Of a stretch of DNA of 58,778 nucleotides, positions 7,289-14,631 are shown one piece after another. This DNA is from Vogesella fluminis (GTDB lineage Bacteria > Pseudomonadota > Gammaproteobacteria > Burkholderiales > Chromobacteriaceae). The position numbers and the translations under genes were made by a program. The stretch covers positions 1 through 58,778 of the forward strand of contig NZ_BMYP01000018.1 in NCBI RefSeq assembly GCF_014652335.1. Direction: 5' to 3'. Positions within the stretch are counted from its first letter, which is position 1. Each line of letters opens with the position of its first letter. The notes under the pieces are model-generated. The model was not told the origin of the DNA. It did no database searches and was given only the letters and a program-made list of their open reading frames with translations.

Positions 7289-7946
7289 CGGTGCCCATCC
7301 TTTCCTGCCATTCTGCCGGCGTCAGCGGGGTGCTGATTGTCATGTGCAGGCCATCGCGCCAGCCGTTGCGGATGTAGAAGGCGACGCAGCCAGACTCGTT
7401 GACACCAGTCATGACGGTGCAGCCAATCAGGTCGACCGTGCCGTTGATCTGGGCGGCGGCCACCATGTCGGCAAAATCTTCATCGTTGGGGGTGTTGGCT
7501 TGCTCGAATCCGGTGGCAGGTGTGAGTTCGGCGCGTCGTCCGATGGCAGCCATGAGGCGGTCAGCGAGAATGTGCCGTATGAGCATGGCAGGGGTGATCT
7601 TGGTTGCGTCAGACTCTACCAAGCGCAGGCGCAGCCAGTTGCCGACCGAGATGCCATCTTCGGCGGCGAACATCTCTACCGCGTCCCATTCTGAGGGGGT
7701 TAGTTCAATAGGAACACGCTTGCCGCCGTGTGTCACCTGACGGCGGTTTCGCTGCTCTGGCTTGAAGGCATTCCCGCTTTTGATGTGGGCGTGGGAGGTG
7801 GTTGAGCCGAGAGGGTCGTCCAGCGCATAGCTTGCCGGGTAGTCTGCATCCTCGTTGAGTTCGTCTACTATTTCGGCAGCCTCATCCAACCAAGATGCCA
7901 TATCCTCGCCGTCTTGGTCGTGGTTGTCGTGTTGCTGGTCTTGCAT
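7278..7946 (-). CDS. Putative ribbon-helix-helix regulator of the element
   Basis: A 222-residue protein from the ATG at 7946; an upstream in-frame ATG at 8039 would run through the promoter and was not used. The first 60 residues are very acidic (DNHDQDGEDM). Residues about 75-115 (GGKRVPIELTPSEWDAVEMF then SVGNWLRLRLVES) look like a strand-helix-helix DNA-binding unit. The rest is unrecognised. It is preceded by a good promoter overlapped by a large palindrome, consistent with autoregulation. Confidence 0.6.
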   Translation of the reverse strand: MQDQQHDNHDQDGEDMASWLDEAAEIVDELNEDADYPASYALDDPLGSTTSHAHIKSGNAFKPEQRNRRQVTHGGKRVPIELTPSEWDAVEMFAAEDGISVGNWLRLRLVESDATKITPAMLIRHILADRLMAAIGRRAELTPATGFEQANTPNDEDFADMVAAAQINGTVDLIGCTVMTGVNESGCVAFYIRNGWRDGLHMTISTPLTPAEWQERMGTDAL

Positions 7947-7976
7947 ATTGGGACTTCCAGTATTGGGTAAGCCCCG

Positions 7977-8005
7977 AGCATAGCAAGCACTTGCGAATGG
8001 TGCAA
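7977..8005 (-). promoter_or_regulatory. Sigma-70 promoter of the 7946 gene
   Basis: On the minus strand, TTGCAC, 17 bases, TATGCT, ending about 30 bases before the ATG at 7946. It lies inside the palindrome 7986-8034. Confidence 0.6.
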
Positions 8006-8034
8006 ATTCGTCAAGTGCACCATATGAACGTGCT
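7986..8034 (-). promoter_or_regulatory. Operator-like palindrome, copy 2
   Basis: Inverted repeat AGCACTTGCGAATGGT and ACCATATGAACGTGCT (12 of 16 pairs) with a 17-base spacer. It is the same architecture as the copy at 5239-5287 and overlaps the promoter at 7977-8005. Confidence 0.6.
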
Positions 8035-8039
8035 TGCAA

Positions 8040-8669
8040 TCAGTTCTCTTCCGCCGTCCCCTTTGCCTCTTTGTTGGCTGCCAGAACCTTCTTCACGTTG
8101 CTGACGCTGTAGCCGGTCAGGTCTGCCACCTCCGCCAAACTCTTGCCGGCCTCCCTGAGTGCGATCACCTGCTGTTGGCGCTTGGCATCTGCTTTGCGGC
8201 CAGCGTAGCGGCCTTCCTGCTTCGCAATGGCTATGCCCTGCGTCTGGCGCTCCCGGCGGGTTTCGTAGTCGTCACGGGCCATTTGCAGGGCCAGCTTCAG
8301 CAGCATGTCCTGCACGGCGTCCAGCACGATCTTTGCCACGCCGTCCGCCTCGATCTCGGACAGGTCAACGATGCCCGGCACGGACAGCTTGGCGCCTTTG
8401 GCCTTGATGGCGGCAATCAGCTTTTCGGCTTCCGGGAGGGGCAAGCGGCTGATGCGGTCGATCTTCTCGGCAATCACCACGTCACCCGGTTGCAGGTCGC
8501 CGATCATTCGTTGCAGCTCCGGGCGGTCGGCAATGGTGCCGCTGGCCTTCTCGCTGTAGACACCTGCAACGTAGTAGCCGGCGGCTTTGGCCTGCTCAAT
8601 CAGCTGGTGCTGGCGGCTGGTGTCTTGCTGGTCGGTGGATACGCGAATGTAGATGCGGGCGGTTTTCAT
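8040..8669 (-). CDS. Serine resolvase / invertase family recombinase
   Basis: A 209-residue small serine recombinase. The nucleophile region is IYIRVSTDQQDTSRQ; then RPELQRMIGDLQPGDVV and AEKIDRISRL, the usual catalytic block (residues 1-140). The C-terminus (about 160-200) has GYSVSNVKKVLA, a helix-turn-helix as in Tn3-type resolvases. It probably resolves multimers or cointegrates of the element, using the palindromic site just upstream at 8677-8716. Length is normal for the family. Confidence 0.9.
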   Translation of the reverse strand: MKTARIYIRVSTDQQDTSRQHQLIEQAKAAGYYVAGVYSEKASGTIADRPELQRMIGDLQPGDVVIAEKIDRISRLPLPEAEKLIAAIKAKGAKLSVPGIVDLSEIEADGVAKIVLDAVQDMLLKLALQMARDDYETRRERQTQGIAIAKQEGRYAGRKADAKRQQQVIALREAGKSLAEVADLTGYSVSNVKKVLAANKEAKGTAEEN

Positions 8670-8676
8670 GGGGTCA

Positions 8677-8716
8677 CCTGATGGATAAAAAGGGTATACC
8701 CAAATTATCCATCAGG
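8677..8716. promoter_or_regulatory. Candidate res crossover site of the resolvase
   Basis: Perfect 12-bp inverted arms CCTGATGGATAA / TTATCCATCAGG enclose a 10-bp palindrome GGGTATACCC. The block starts 7 bases before the resolvase start codon. Further GTGGCTAC and AGTGGC repeats follow to about 8790. Resolvase genes usually lie next to their res site, and a central TA is the expected crossover dinucleotide. It may also act as an operator. Confidence 0.6.
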
Positions 8717-8809
8717 TTTCGGGTGGCTACTAATTGATTTTTGTGATCTATAGTGGCCACTCAATTGGTGGCTACCCATAGTGGCTATTGGCCTGTTGTA
8801 TTGCAACAC

Positions 8810-9226
8810 CTAGTCGGCTATAAGGAACCCGCCTTCGTCAATGCTTGTGATGCCAGCAAAATCGGACCGCCAGCGGCAATCGTAAATGCTTACCAATCGA
8901 GACGAGCCAACCATAGTTAAATAAGCGTAGCTACCATTTAAATATGGCGCAGGGCCATTTTTTATTGAATTGCGATAATATTTTAGGCGCTCTCTGTCAG
9001 TTTTTATCGAACTGCTCGATAGTCGCATTGCAGTAAAAATAAGGCTATCTGGTGATCGCTCTTTGTCAATAATAGAGAAGTCCCTCTCGCCCTTTTTTTG
9101 AAGTATAGCCTCAATCTTAGCCTTGCATGCATCAAGCAGGTTGGCCTGAATGTCGATCTTTTTTTCCTTGCCAATAACCAAGCATGGTGCAAAAAGAAGA
9201 ACAATGGAAATTGATTTTAATTTCAT
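8810..9226 (-). CDS. Secreted hypothetical protein, AT-rich cargo
   Basis: A 138-residue protein. The first 19 residues (MKLKSISIVLLFAPCLVIG) look like a signal peptide. The mature part has two cysteines (in LLDACKAK and IYDCRWRS) that could form one disulfide in the periplasm. Base composition is clearly more AT-rich than anywhere else in the window, a sign of recent transfer from another source. No family is recognised. Confidence 0.65.
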   Translation of the reverse strand: MKLKSISIVLLFAPCLVIGKEKKIDIQANLLDACKAKIEAILQKKGERDFSIIDKERSPDSLIFTAMRLSSSSIKTDRERLKYYRNSIKNGPAPYLNGSYAYLTMVGSSRLVSIYDCRWRSDFAGITSIDEGGFLIAD

Positions 9227-9272
9227 TAAGTCACCATATAAAAAATAGTCAAAACTGACTGACTACAAAGCG

Positions 9273-9302
9273 TCAAAACAAGGCGGGGAAGCCCCCGCCT
9301 TG
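9273..9302 (-). terminator. Terminator between small genes of the element
   Basis: Perfect 10-bp arms CAAGGCGGGG / CCCCGCCTTG with a 4-base loop, followed on the minus strand by TTTT. It ends the transcript of the 9322-9486 gene and probably of the integrase. Confidence 0.75.
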
Positions 9303-9321
9303 CGCTGAGGCTCTGAGTGGG

Positions 9322-9486
9322 TTACTGGATAAGCATTGCCTCGCCGGTGCTGCCGCACATCACAATGGCAAAATCGCCATCGCAAATATAAACGGTTAGC
9401 ATTCCAATGCTGTGCTTTGTGTATTTAACAGAGTGGATTACCTCAGCGGCTTTTTCTGCGGTTAGTGCTCTTGTATTGATATTCAT
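9322..9486 (-). CDS. 54-residue hypothetical protein
   Basis: Open frame starting MNINTRALTAEKAAEVIHS and ending GSTGEAMLIQ, directly between the integrase and a strong terminator. The ribosome binding site is weak. It has two cysteines and an alternating hydrophobic second half, suggesting beta strands. Position and good spacing support a real small gene; the function is unknown. Confidence 0.5.
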   Translation of the reverse strand: MNINTRALTAEKAAEVIHSVKYTKHSIGMLTVYICDGDFAIVMCGSTGEAMLIQ

Positions 9487-9504
9487 AGGTGACTCATGGT
9501 TAGT

Positions 9505-11124
9505 TTAAATGACAAGCCCTGTCAGCTTGCCGCGAAACCAGAAGTTTTGCCCTCTGGTTGGTGAAATGGTGATGTCTTTGATGTGGGGCAGGGCGTCAAT
9601 GAGTGCGTCAAAGTCGCGCAGCCTGTCGAGAACGGTCTCCTTGCGCTTTGCTGCGTTGCTAGGGTCAAAGTAGACTTTGTCTGTAATGAGTTGGCCTTCG
9701 TGGCCTACAACCGGCGCAATCAGGCTGCTTGTGACTTCATTGTTGATTAGCGCGGTGATGAATGTTCTTCTCAGGGCATGGAATGTCGTTACATGCTTTT
9801 CATGTTTGATGGCACACCGGTCGCGATGGCGGGCAAACCACTTTGAGGCAACATCGCCATGTCCTTTTTGTCCCGCTTTCAGCTCAGGAAATAGGCGGGT
9901 GTGTCCCGCGGCTTTCATTGCGGTCACGTAGTCGAGAAGACCCATCTCTAGTAGCTTGTTGTGAATTGGGACAAGTCGTTTTGCGTTCTTGTTCTTGATC
10001 TTTTTCTCTTCTTCTTCATCGGTGATATTAATGCACCAAACGTCCTCCTGTTGAATAAAGTCAGAAAGGTGGAGCTGGCAAAGCTCGTTCTGTCTCGCTC
10101 CGGTAAGTAAAGCCAATGGAATTAACCAATATTCATATGGGTTTTTGAATTTTTTACTTGTGTAGCTGCTGTGACTCAGTAGCGCCCGCAGTTCATCGAT
10201 GCTGTATGCTCGTTTATTTGCGGATGGGGCGTTATCAGAGTTTTTGGCCGCTCTGACATTGCTAGAAATGCCTGAGAAAGGATTTTCGCTGATGCCGCTT
10301 GCCTTTTTATGATTGGGTAGAAGAAGAAAATCAAACAAGCCGCTTGCGCGTTCTAAGTATTTTTCGGCGGTGCGGGCAGAAATGGGTGTGTCGCCCATTG
10401 CAATAATCTCGTCAATGGACTTTCCGCGATACTTTGCGATCTTGTTTATATTGGGCGGTAACTTGGTTACCTTTTGGTAGAATTCTTTGGCATCCTGATA
10501 TTCGATTCCGGATATGGGCTTGTCCCCAACGATCTGTAATAGGATGGAGTATGCTGCTGCGTATTCTTTGGCAGAGTTTATACTTTGCTTGCCGTAGGTT
10601 TCTTTTTCTCCTTTGACATATTCAATGGCTTCAGATAACCGCATTGTCGGTTTTGCTGGTGCGGCCGCGTGCATGGTTAATGCTGCTACTGTGTGCGCGT
10701 GAGTGGTGGTCAGTGCCGCCACGGTTGCGGCGTGTGCCTGTTCGCGCTGTTCAAGTGCCGTGGCGTGTGAGGCTGCCTCGCTTTTTCGGGCAGCGTAGGC
10801 GGCGGCCAGTTGTTCTAGTAGGGCGTTTTCGCGCTCTTCGTGGCGTTCCTGTAGGCGTATCTTCTCGGATGCGTTTCGGGTCATCTGGATAAGGGTTGAT
10901 GATTTCTCATTTGACATAGGCGATTCCCTGAGTTGGGTAAAAAGGGCCGACATGATAAATGATAGTTCAATGGCTTTGCTATGAGCTGTTCGACATTTTT
11001 CAGTGCCGAGCGAAAAGCAGAGTTCGCGGGTAGGGAAGTGCTCCCGCAGGTCAGCCGGGATGACCTGTCGGAAGTAGAAAATGTTGCCGCGCCGGAAGTG
11101 GTGGGCAGGTATGCGTCGGGCCAT
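9505..11124 (-). CDS. Tyrosine integrase of the ssrA element
   Basis: A 539-residue tyrosine recombinase. The N-terminus (residues 1-60, HHFRRGNIFYFRQVIP, AELCFSLGT-like) fits the DUF6538 type found in proteobacterial integrases. An alanine-rich coiled coil with two copies of an ATVAALT-like unit occupies about residues 100-165. The catalytic domain has TGARQNELCQLHLSDF (arginine I), HALRRTFITALI (His and arginine II), VVGHEGQL (His) and the nucleophile tyrosine in DKVYFD. It lies about 100 bp from attR inside ssrA, the usual position for the integrase of such an element. Lower GC than the backbone. Confidence 0.93.
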   Translation of the reverse strand: MARRIPAHHFRRGNIFYFRQVIPADLREHFPTRELCFSLGTEKCRTAHSKAIELSFIMSALFTQLRESPMSNEKSSTLIQMTRNASEKIRLQERHEERENALLEQLAAAYAARKSEAASHATALEQREQAHAATVAALTTTHAHTVAALTMHAAAPAKPTMRLSEAIEYVKGEKETYGKQSINSAKEYAAAYSILLQIVGDKPISGIEYQDAKEFYQKVTKLPPNINKIAKYRGKSIDEIIAMGDTPISARTAEKYLERASGLFDFLLLPNHKKASGISENPFSGISSNVRAAKNSDNAPSANKRAYSIDELRALLSHSSYTSKKFKNPYEYWLIPLALLTGARQNELCQLHLSDFIQQEDVWCINITDEEEEKKIKNKNAKRLVPIHNKLLEMGLLDYVTAMKAAGHTRLFPELKAGQKGHGDVASKWFARHRDRCAIKHEKHVTTFHALRRTFITALINNEVTSSLIAPVVGHEGQLITDKVYFDPSNAAKRKETVLDRLRDFDALIDALPHIKDITISPTRGQNFWFRGKLTGLVI

Positions 11125-11165
11125 GCTGTCACCTCGTTTGTGACAGTCACTTGTGACACTGGCAA

Positions 11166-11212
11166 AGAAAAAGCCAGCCTGACAGCGGGAAAACCGCGTC
11201 AGTGCTGGCTTT
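11166..11212 (-). terminator. Element-supplied terminator for ssrA
   Basis: Read on the minus strand, a long imperfect hairpin (AAAGCCAGC ... GCTGGCTTT) is followed by a T run. It begins 11 bases after the mature tmRNA end and replaces the displaced terminator at 4730-4758. Confidence 0.75.
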
Positions 11213-11221
11213 TGGTGTCCG

Positions 11222-11245
11222 GTGGTGGAGGCGGCGGGAATCGAA
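11222..11245 (-). repeat. attR-like 24-bp repeat inside the ssrA 3' end
   Basis: Identical to 4764-4787. It covers the acceptor and T-arm end of the tmRNA gene plus one base beyond the CCA, so insertion leaves the gene intact. Confidence 0.9.
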
Positions 11246-11587
11246 CCCGCGTCCGGAAATCCTACACAGAGAGTTCTACATACTTAGTCGTGTCATTTGG
11301 ATTTAACCTCCCCCACGCCGACGGACAGGCTTGGCTTTGGCGAGTTACCTTCAGATTCGCATTGTGTCAAGTAACCTGGCACAACACTAGCAGATGTAAA
11401 GTGACACTACAGGGTTTTGACGCCCCCGGCCCATCTGCGAACCGTTGTAGTGTCTAGCCGGCCGTTAGGCTGCTAGAGCGTAGTTTTCGTCGTTTGCGAC
11501 TAAATAAATTCAGTGTTTTACGGGAAGTCTGAGATCCCGGTATGCCCTCTTCTGCTTCGCAATCCCCGTCGAAACCAGGTCGCCCCC
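11223..11587 (-). ncRNA. ssrA: Transfer-messenger RNA (tmRNA)
   Basis: A 365-base tmRNA. The 5' end GGGGGCG pairs with CGCCTCC before the encoded ACCA. The T-arm GGTTCGATTCCC and the 5' GGTTTCGACGGGG segment are conserved. The reading frame after the resume site encodes the tag ANDENYALAA followed by TAA. It rescues stalled ribosomes together with SmpB, encoded at 51638-52084. The 3' end serves as the attachment site of the neighbouring element. Confidence 0.97.
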
Positions 11588-11612
11588 TCGTGCTGCTATC
11601 AAGAGTAAGTTG

Positions 11613-11618
11613 ATTATA
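11613..11618 (-). promoter_or_regulatory. -10 box of the ssrA promoter
   Basis: Perfect TATAAT on the minus strand, preceded directly by TG, 26 bases upstream of the mature 5' end. The -35 region is weak. The short leader would be removed by processing. Confidence 0.6.
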
Positions 11619-11713
11619 CATGAAGGTGCAATCATATACCAGCCGGCTTCTGGTGCGATTGCTGGCCGGTCCTGAAGTGGGGCGCTGGCCTGGAAGGATG
11701 GTATTTGGCGTTA

Positions 11714-11863
11714 GGGTCTGTTGGTATTTCATTTGTGGATTGCGTTTGGGTTAGCCCGGTGTTACAGCACCGCTGGCGTAGCATGGCTATGCGTCGCACT
11801 CGGTGCCTTGCCGGGACGAAAAACTTGCACCGGCGCGACCACAAACAAAACGTCAACAGCCCC
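11714..11863. repeat. MITE-like element upstream of ssrA
   Basis: A 150-bp unit with imperfect terminal inverted repeats, GGGTCTGTTGGTATTTCA at the left and, in reverse complement, GGGGCTGTTGACGTTTTG at the right, both running on into TTTGTGG. There is no coding capacity. The right end is identical over 18 bases to the end that begins at 58723. Both start after TTA, suggesting the same kind of transposase-mobilised ends. Confidence 0.6.
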
Positions 11864-11906
11864 CGGGTTTGTTCATGCGTACAGACTGTTTCCGGTTCCG
11901 GGAATT

Positions 11907-11918
11907 GCGGCCAACCTT
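11907..11918 (+). repeat. GCGGCCAACCTT motif, intergenic copy
   Basis: First exact copy of the dispersed backbone motif, between the MITE-like repeat and the asmA-type gene. No exact copy occurs to its left in this window. The full list is under the inverted pair at 21974. Confidence 0.85.
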
Positions 11919-11969
11919 TGGCGTCAAGACTGGCTGCAATGTCTTGTCTGTTCCGGGGGGCTCCGGCGG

Positions 11970-14144
11970 TTACGGCTTGGCCGGCAGGATGCTGGTGATC
12001 TGCTTGCCTAGTTCCTGCTTCAGCACCTGCTGTTTCTCGCTTTCGGTTTTCTTGCCCTTGACCATGGCGTTGAAATCCAGCGAGTACACCGGCTGCTGCA
12101 GCGGGCCGGTGATCTTCAGCGGGATGCTGATGCCGCCCAGCTTGGCAAAAGCGCTGGGGTTGGCCTGCACGTCTAGCGTGTAGTCGATGATGCTCTGCGT
12201 CAGGTCGAACTTGCCGCTGCCGCGGACATTGACCAGCGACGACGCCAGCTTCATGTCCTGGTTGCGTGCCACGCCGTCCTGCAGCTCGAACTGCGCCGAC
12301 AGCGCGGAGAAGGTGGTCTTCTGGTCCGGTGCGGTGCTGACCGGGCCGTTCCAGCGTTCGCTCTCGCCGGGCAGGTCGCGCAGTGCGGCGACGAGGTCGA
12401 TCCCGGTCAGCGCACCGCGCTCCAGCCGCGCGGCGACCTTGCCGTTAAGGGTGTTGCGCAGCGCCTGCAGCGATTGCCCCTTCGCCTCCAGTTGCACCCA
12501 GCCGTTGCCACTGCCTTCGATGCGGCTGAAGGCGAACAGGTCCAGCATCAGCGGCCGGATCTGCATCCCGGTCAGCTCCTGCTGCAGCGTCAGGCGCGGG
12601 ATGCGCTCGCGGAACAGCGTGGCGCGGCCGGTGAGGTGGCCTTCGTAGATGTCGGCGGTGAGCTTGTCCAGCTGCAGCTGCTGCGGGGTGCCGGTGACGT
12701 CGGCGTTGATGCCGTTGACGCGGAAGTTGCCGACCGCCAGCTCGCCGATGGCAAGCTTGCCCTGCACATTGATGAAGTCCATCCAGTCGAGTCGGAACGG
12801 CTTGTCGTTCTGGAACAGCGCCACCGCCTGCTCCGCCTTCTGTTCCGGCAGGTAGCGGTTGAGGTCGAGCTTGCCGATGGACAGCGTCGCCTCGTGGCGC
12901 GGCGCGACAAAACCGTACTGGGTGATGGTGGAGGCGAGCTTGGCGCCGTCCAGTTCGCCGCTGACGCGCAGGTTGAGGCGGCTGTCGGCGAGGTCGCCTT
13001 CCAGCGCGCCCTGCAGCGTGGCGCGCAGTTGGCCGCGCGGCAGTTCCGGCGTCTTCAGGTGCGCCGACAGCGTCAGCGGGCTCATGCTGAGCAGGCTGAA
13101 CTGCGCCAGCTTCAGCGGCGCCTGCACCACCATGTTCAGCGAGTGCGGGCCGACACTCCACGAGAAGTCGTTATTGCTGCTGGCGGCGAACAGGCCATTC
13201 TGGTTGAGCTGCAGCTGGGCCAGCCGGCTGCTGAAACGGTACTGCGTGCGCTGGTAGCTGATGTTGCCGCTGAGGCTGGCCGCCGGCGTGCTCAGTTCGC
13301 TGAGGCTGGCGCTGACGGTGGGGATCAGGATCTCGCTGTGGCTACCCGGCTTGGTGGTGTCGATGCCGACCTTCAGCGCCTCGCCCTGTGCCAGCAGCGT
13401 GGCCAGGTTCAGCTGCAGCTTGCCGCTGGCGTTGACGCGGATCTCGCCCAGCTCTTCGCTGCTACTGATGGCGCTGGCGCTGAATTGCGGAATGTCGATC
13501 TGGTCGTCGTTGCGGGTGAACGGCGCGGTCAGCGACAGGTTCACCAGCCGGCTGCCGCTTTGCAGGCGGCCGCCGAAGGCCAGCTGCGCATTGGCGCGCA
13601 GTTCGTCGGCCAGCAGGCTGGCATCCTCCAGCTTCAGCAGCTGGCCGTTGACGCGGTCCTGGTATTCCAGCCGGGTGCCGTTGATGGCCAGCGAGTCGAG
13701 GTTGAACATGAACTTGCTCGACGGGCGGCTGCGCAGCAGGTCGGCGAAGTTGAGGCGGCCGTCGGTCTGTCGCACCACGGTCAGCTGCGCGTCGTGCAGC
13801 GCGACATGGGTGATTTCCAGGCGGCCGAACAGCAGCGGCAGCCACGCCAGCCGCGCCTCGATCTGTGCGACGTGGGCAAACGGGGTCTTGCCGTCCTGTT
13901 CGCTGACGCGCACCTCGCTGATTTCCAGTCCCGGCGACGGCAGCAGCATCGGTGAAATGGTGCCGCCGATGCTCAGCGTGCGGCCGCTGTCGGCCAGCGA
14001 GCGCTCCAGGTTGCGGCGTGCGCTGTCGGCGTCAAAACGGGTAAAGAATAGTGTCAGGATGGCAACGAACAGGATGCCCAGTGTCAGCAGCGTATAGACG
14101 GAGATTTTGAGCCATAGCCGGCCGGAGTTCCAGTTCATGGGCAT
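11970..14144 (-). CDS. AsmA family protein
   Basis: A 724-residue inner-membrane-anchored periplasmic protein. One N-terminal membrane segment (about residues 12-33) is followed by an AsmA domain (FDADSARRNLERSLADSGRT, then GTISPMLLPSPGLEISEVRV) and a long beta-rich repetitive region. The C-terminal AsmA_2-type block is at about 540-680 (NGKVAARLERGALTGIDLVA, QANPSAFAKLGGISIPLKI). Family members are bridge-like proteins linked to outer-membrane lipid transport and assembly. It stands alone between tRNA-Gly and the ssrA region. Confidence 0.92.
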   Translation of the reverse strand: MPMNWNSGRLWLKISVYTLLTLGILFVAILTLFFTRFDADSARRNLERSLADSGRTLSIGGTISPMLLPSPGLEISEVRVSEQDGKTPFAHVAQIEARLAWLPLLFGRLEITHVALHDAQLTVVRQTDGRLNFADLLRSRPSSKFMFNLDSLAINGTRLEYQDRVNGQLLKLEDASLLADELRANAQLAFGGRLQSGSRLVNLSLTAPFTRNDDQIDIPQFSASAISSSEELGEIRVNASGKLQLNLATLLAQGEALKVGIDTTKPGSHSEILIPTVSASLSELSTPAASLSGNISYQRTQYRFSSRLAQLQLNQNGLFAASSNNDFSWSVGPHSLNMVVQAPLKLAQFSLLSMSPLTLSAHLKTPELPRGQLRATLQGALEGDLADSRLNLRVSGELDGAKLASTITQYGFVAPRHEATLSIGKLDLNRYLPEQKAEQAVALFQNDKPFRLDWMDFINVQGKLAIGELAVGNFRVNGINADVTGTPQQLQLDKLTADIYEGHLTGRATLFRERIPRLTLQQELTGMQIRPLMLDLFAFSRIEGSGNGWVQLEAKGQSLQALRNTLNGKVAARLERGALTGIDLVAALRDLPGESERWNGPVSTAPDQKTTFSALSAQFELQDGVARNQDMKLASSLVNVRGSGKFDLTQSIIDYTLDVQANPSAFAKLGGISIPLKITGPLQQPVYSLDFNAMVKGKKTESEKQQVLKQELGKQITSILPAKP

Positions 14145-14163
14145 GCGGCAAAAGGGAGGGGCG

Positions 14164-14237
14164 TGGAGCGGGTGAAGGGAATCGAACCCTCGTCGTAAGC
14201 TTGGGAAGCTTCTGCTCTACCATTGAGCTACACCCGC
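14164..14237 (-). tRNA. tRNA-Gly (CCC anticodon)
   Basis: Cloverleaf on the minus strand: acceptor GCGGGTG / CACCCGC, D-arm AGCTCAATGGTAGAGC, anticodon loop TTCCCAA with anticodon CCC, T-arm GAGGGTTCGATTCCCTT, discriminator T and encoded CCA. It is very close to the E. coli Gly(CCC) sequence. One pair in the anticodon stem is mismatched. Confidence 0.95.
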
Positions 14238-14631
14238 ACAAGGCGTGCAGTATACGCATGGTGGCGGTGCCTTGCAACGCGGCCGTGGCCGCCAGCGGTT
14301 CCCCTGCGCCGCCAGACATGGTATTTTCGCCGATTGTATTCCGTATACAGGACCACCCCGGCCGACATGGCTGCGGGTGGTCGTGGCTTTCTGACAAGGC
14401 CATGCGTTCTTTCCTGAGCGGGCGGCGGCGCGCAGTCAACCGGTACTGCGCCTGCCTGGTCCGCGACGGACAGCCTACCCGGCTGCAGTCATCCGCCAAC
14501 CGGCAGCAATCATGCCGGCCGGCGGCTGCAACGAGCGCCAGACGAGTCGCCCGGTTCACCGACCCGGCGGTTTCTTGCGCAGCCGGCTATCCGCCGGCGG
14601 TTTTCGTTCCGTTTTTGAAAAGAAGTGGTGT
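14238..14631. other. 394-bp non-coding stretch upstream of the NSS transporter
   Basis: No gene, RNA or known regulatory element is convincing. GC-rich inverted repeats near 14575-14600 are close to the transporter start and may influence its expression. Confidence 0.4.

Larger units (their letters stand above)
4764..11222. mobile_element. Integrative element in ssrA (about 6.46 kb)
   Basis: Defined by the 24-bp direct repeats at 4764-4787 and 11222-11245. A tyrosine integrase gene lies next to the ssrA side. Other cargo: serine resolvase with a palindromic site, replication-initiator-like protein, excisionase-like protein, two ribbon-helix-helix proteins, an AT-rich secreted protein and two small open frames. 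TTGTGACA-type repeats lie near both ends (4864-4872, and 11138-11160), possible arm sites for the integrase. It brings its own terminator for ssrA at 11166-11212. It lacks the GCGGCCAACCTT motif found all over the backbone. Rep plus resolvase suggests a plasmid-like or self-replicating stage. Confidence 0.88.
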
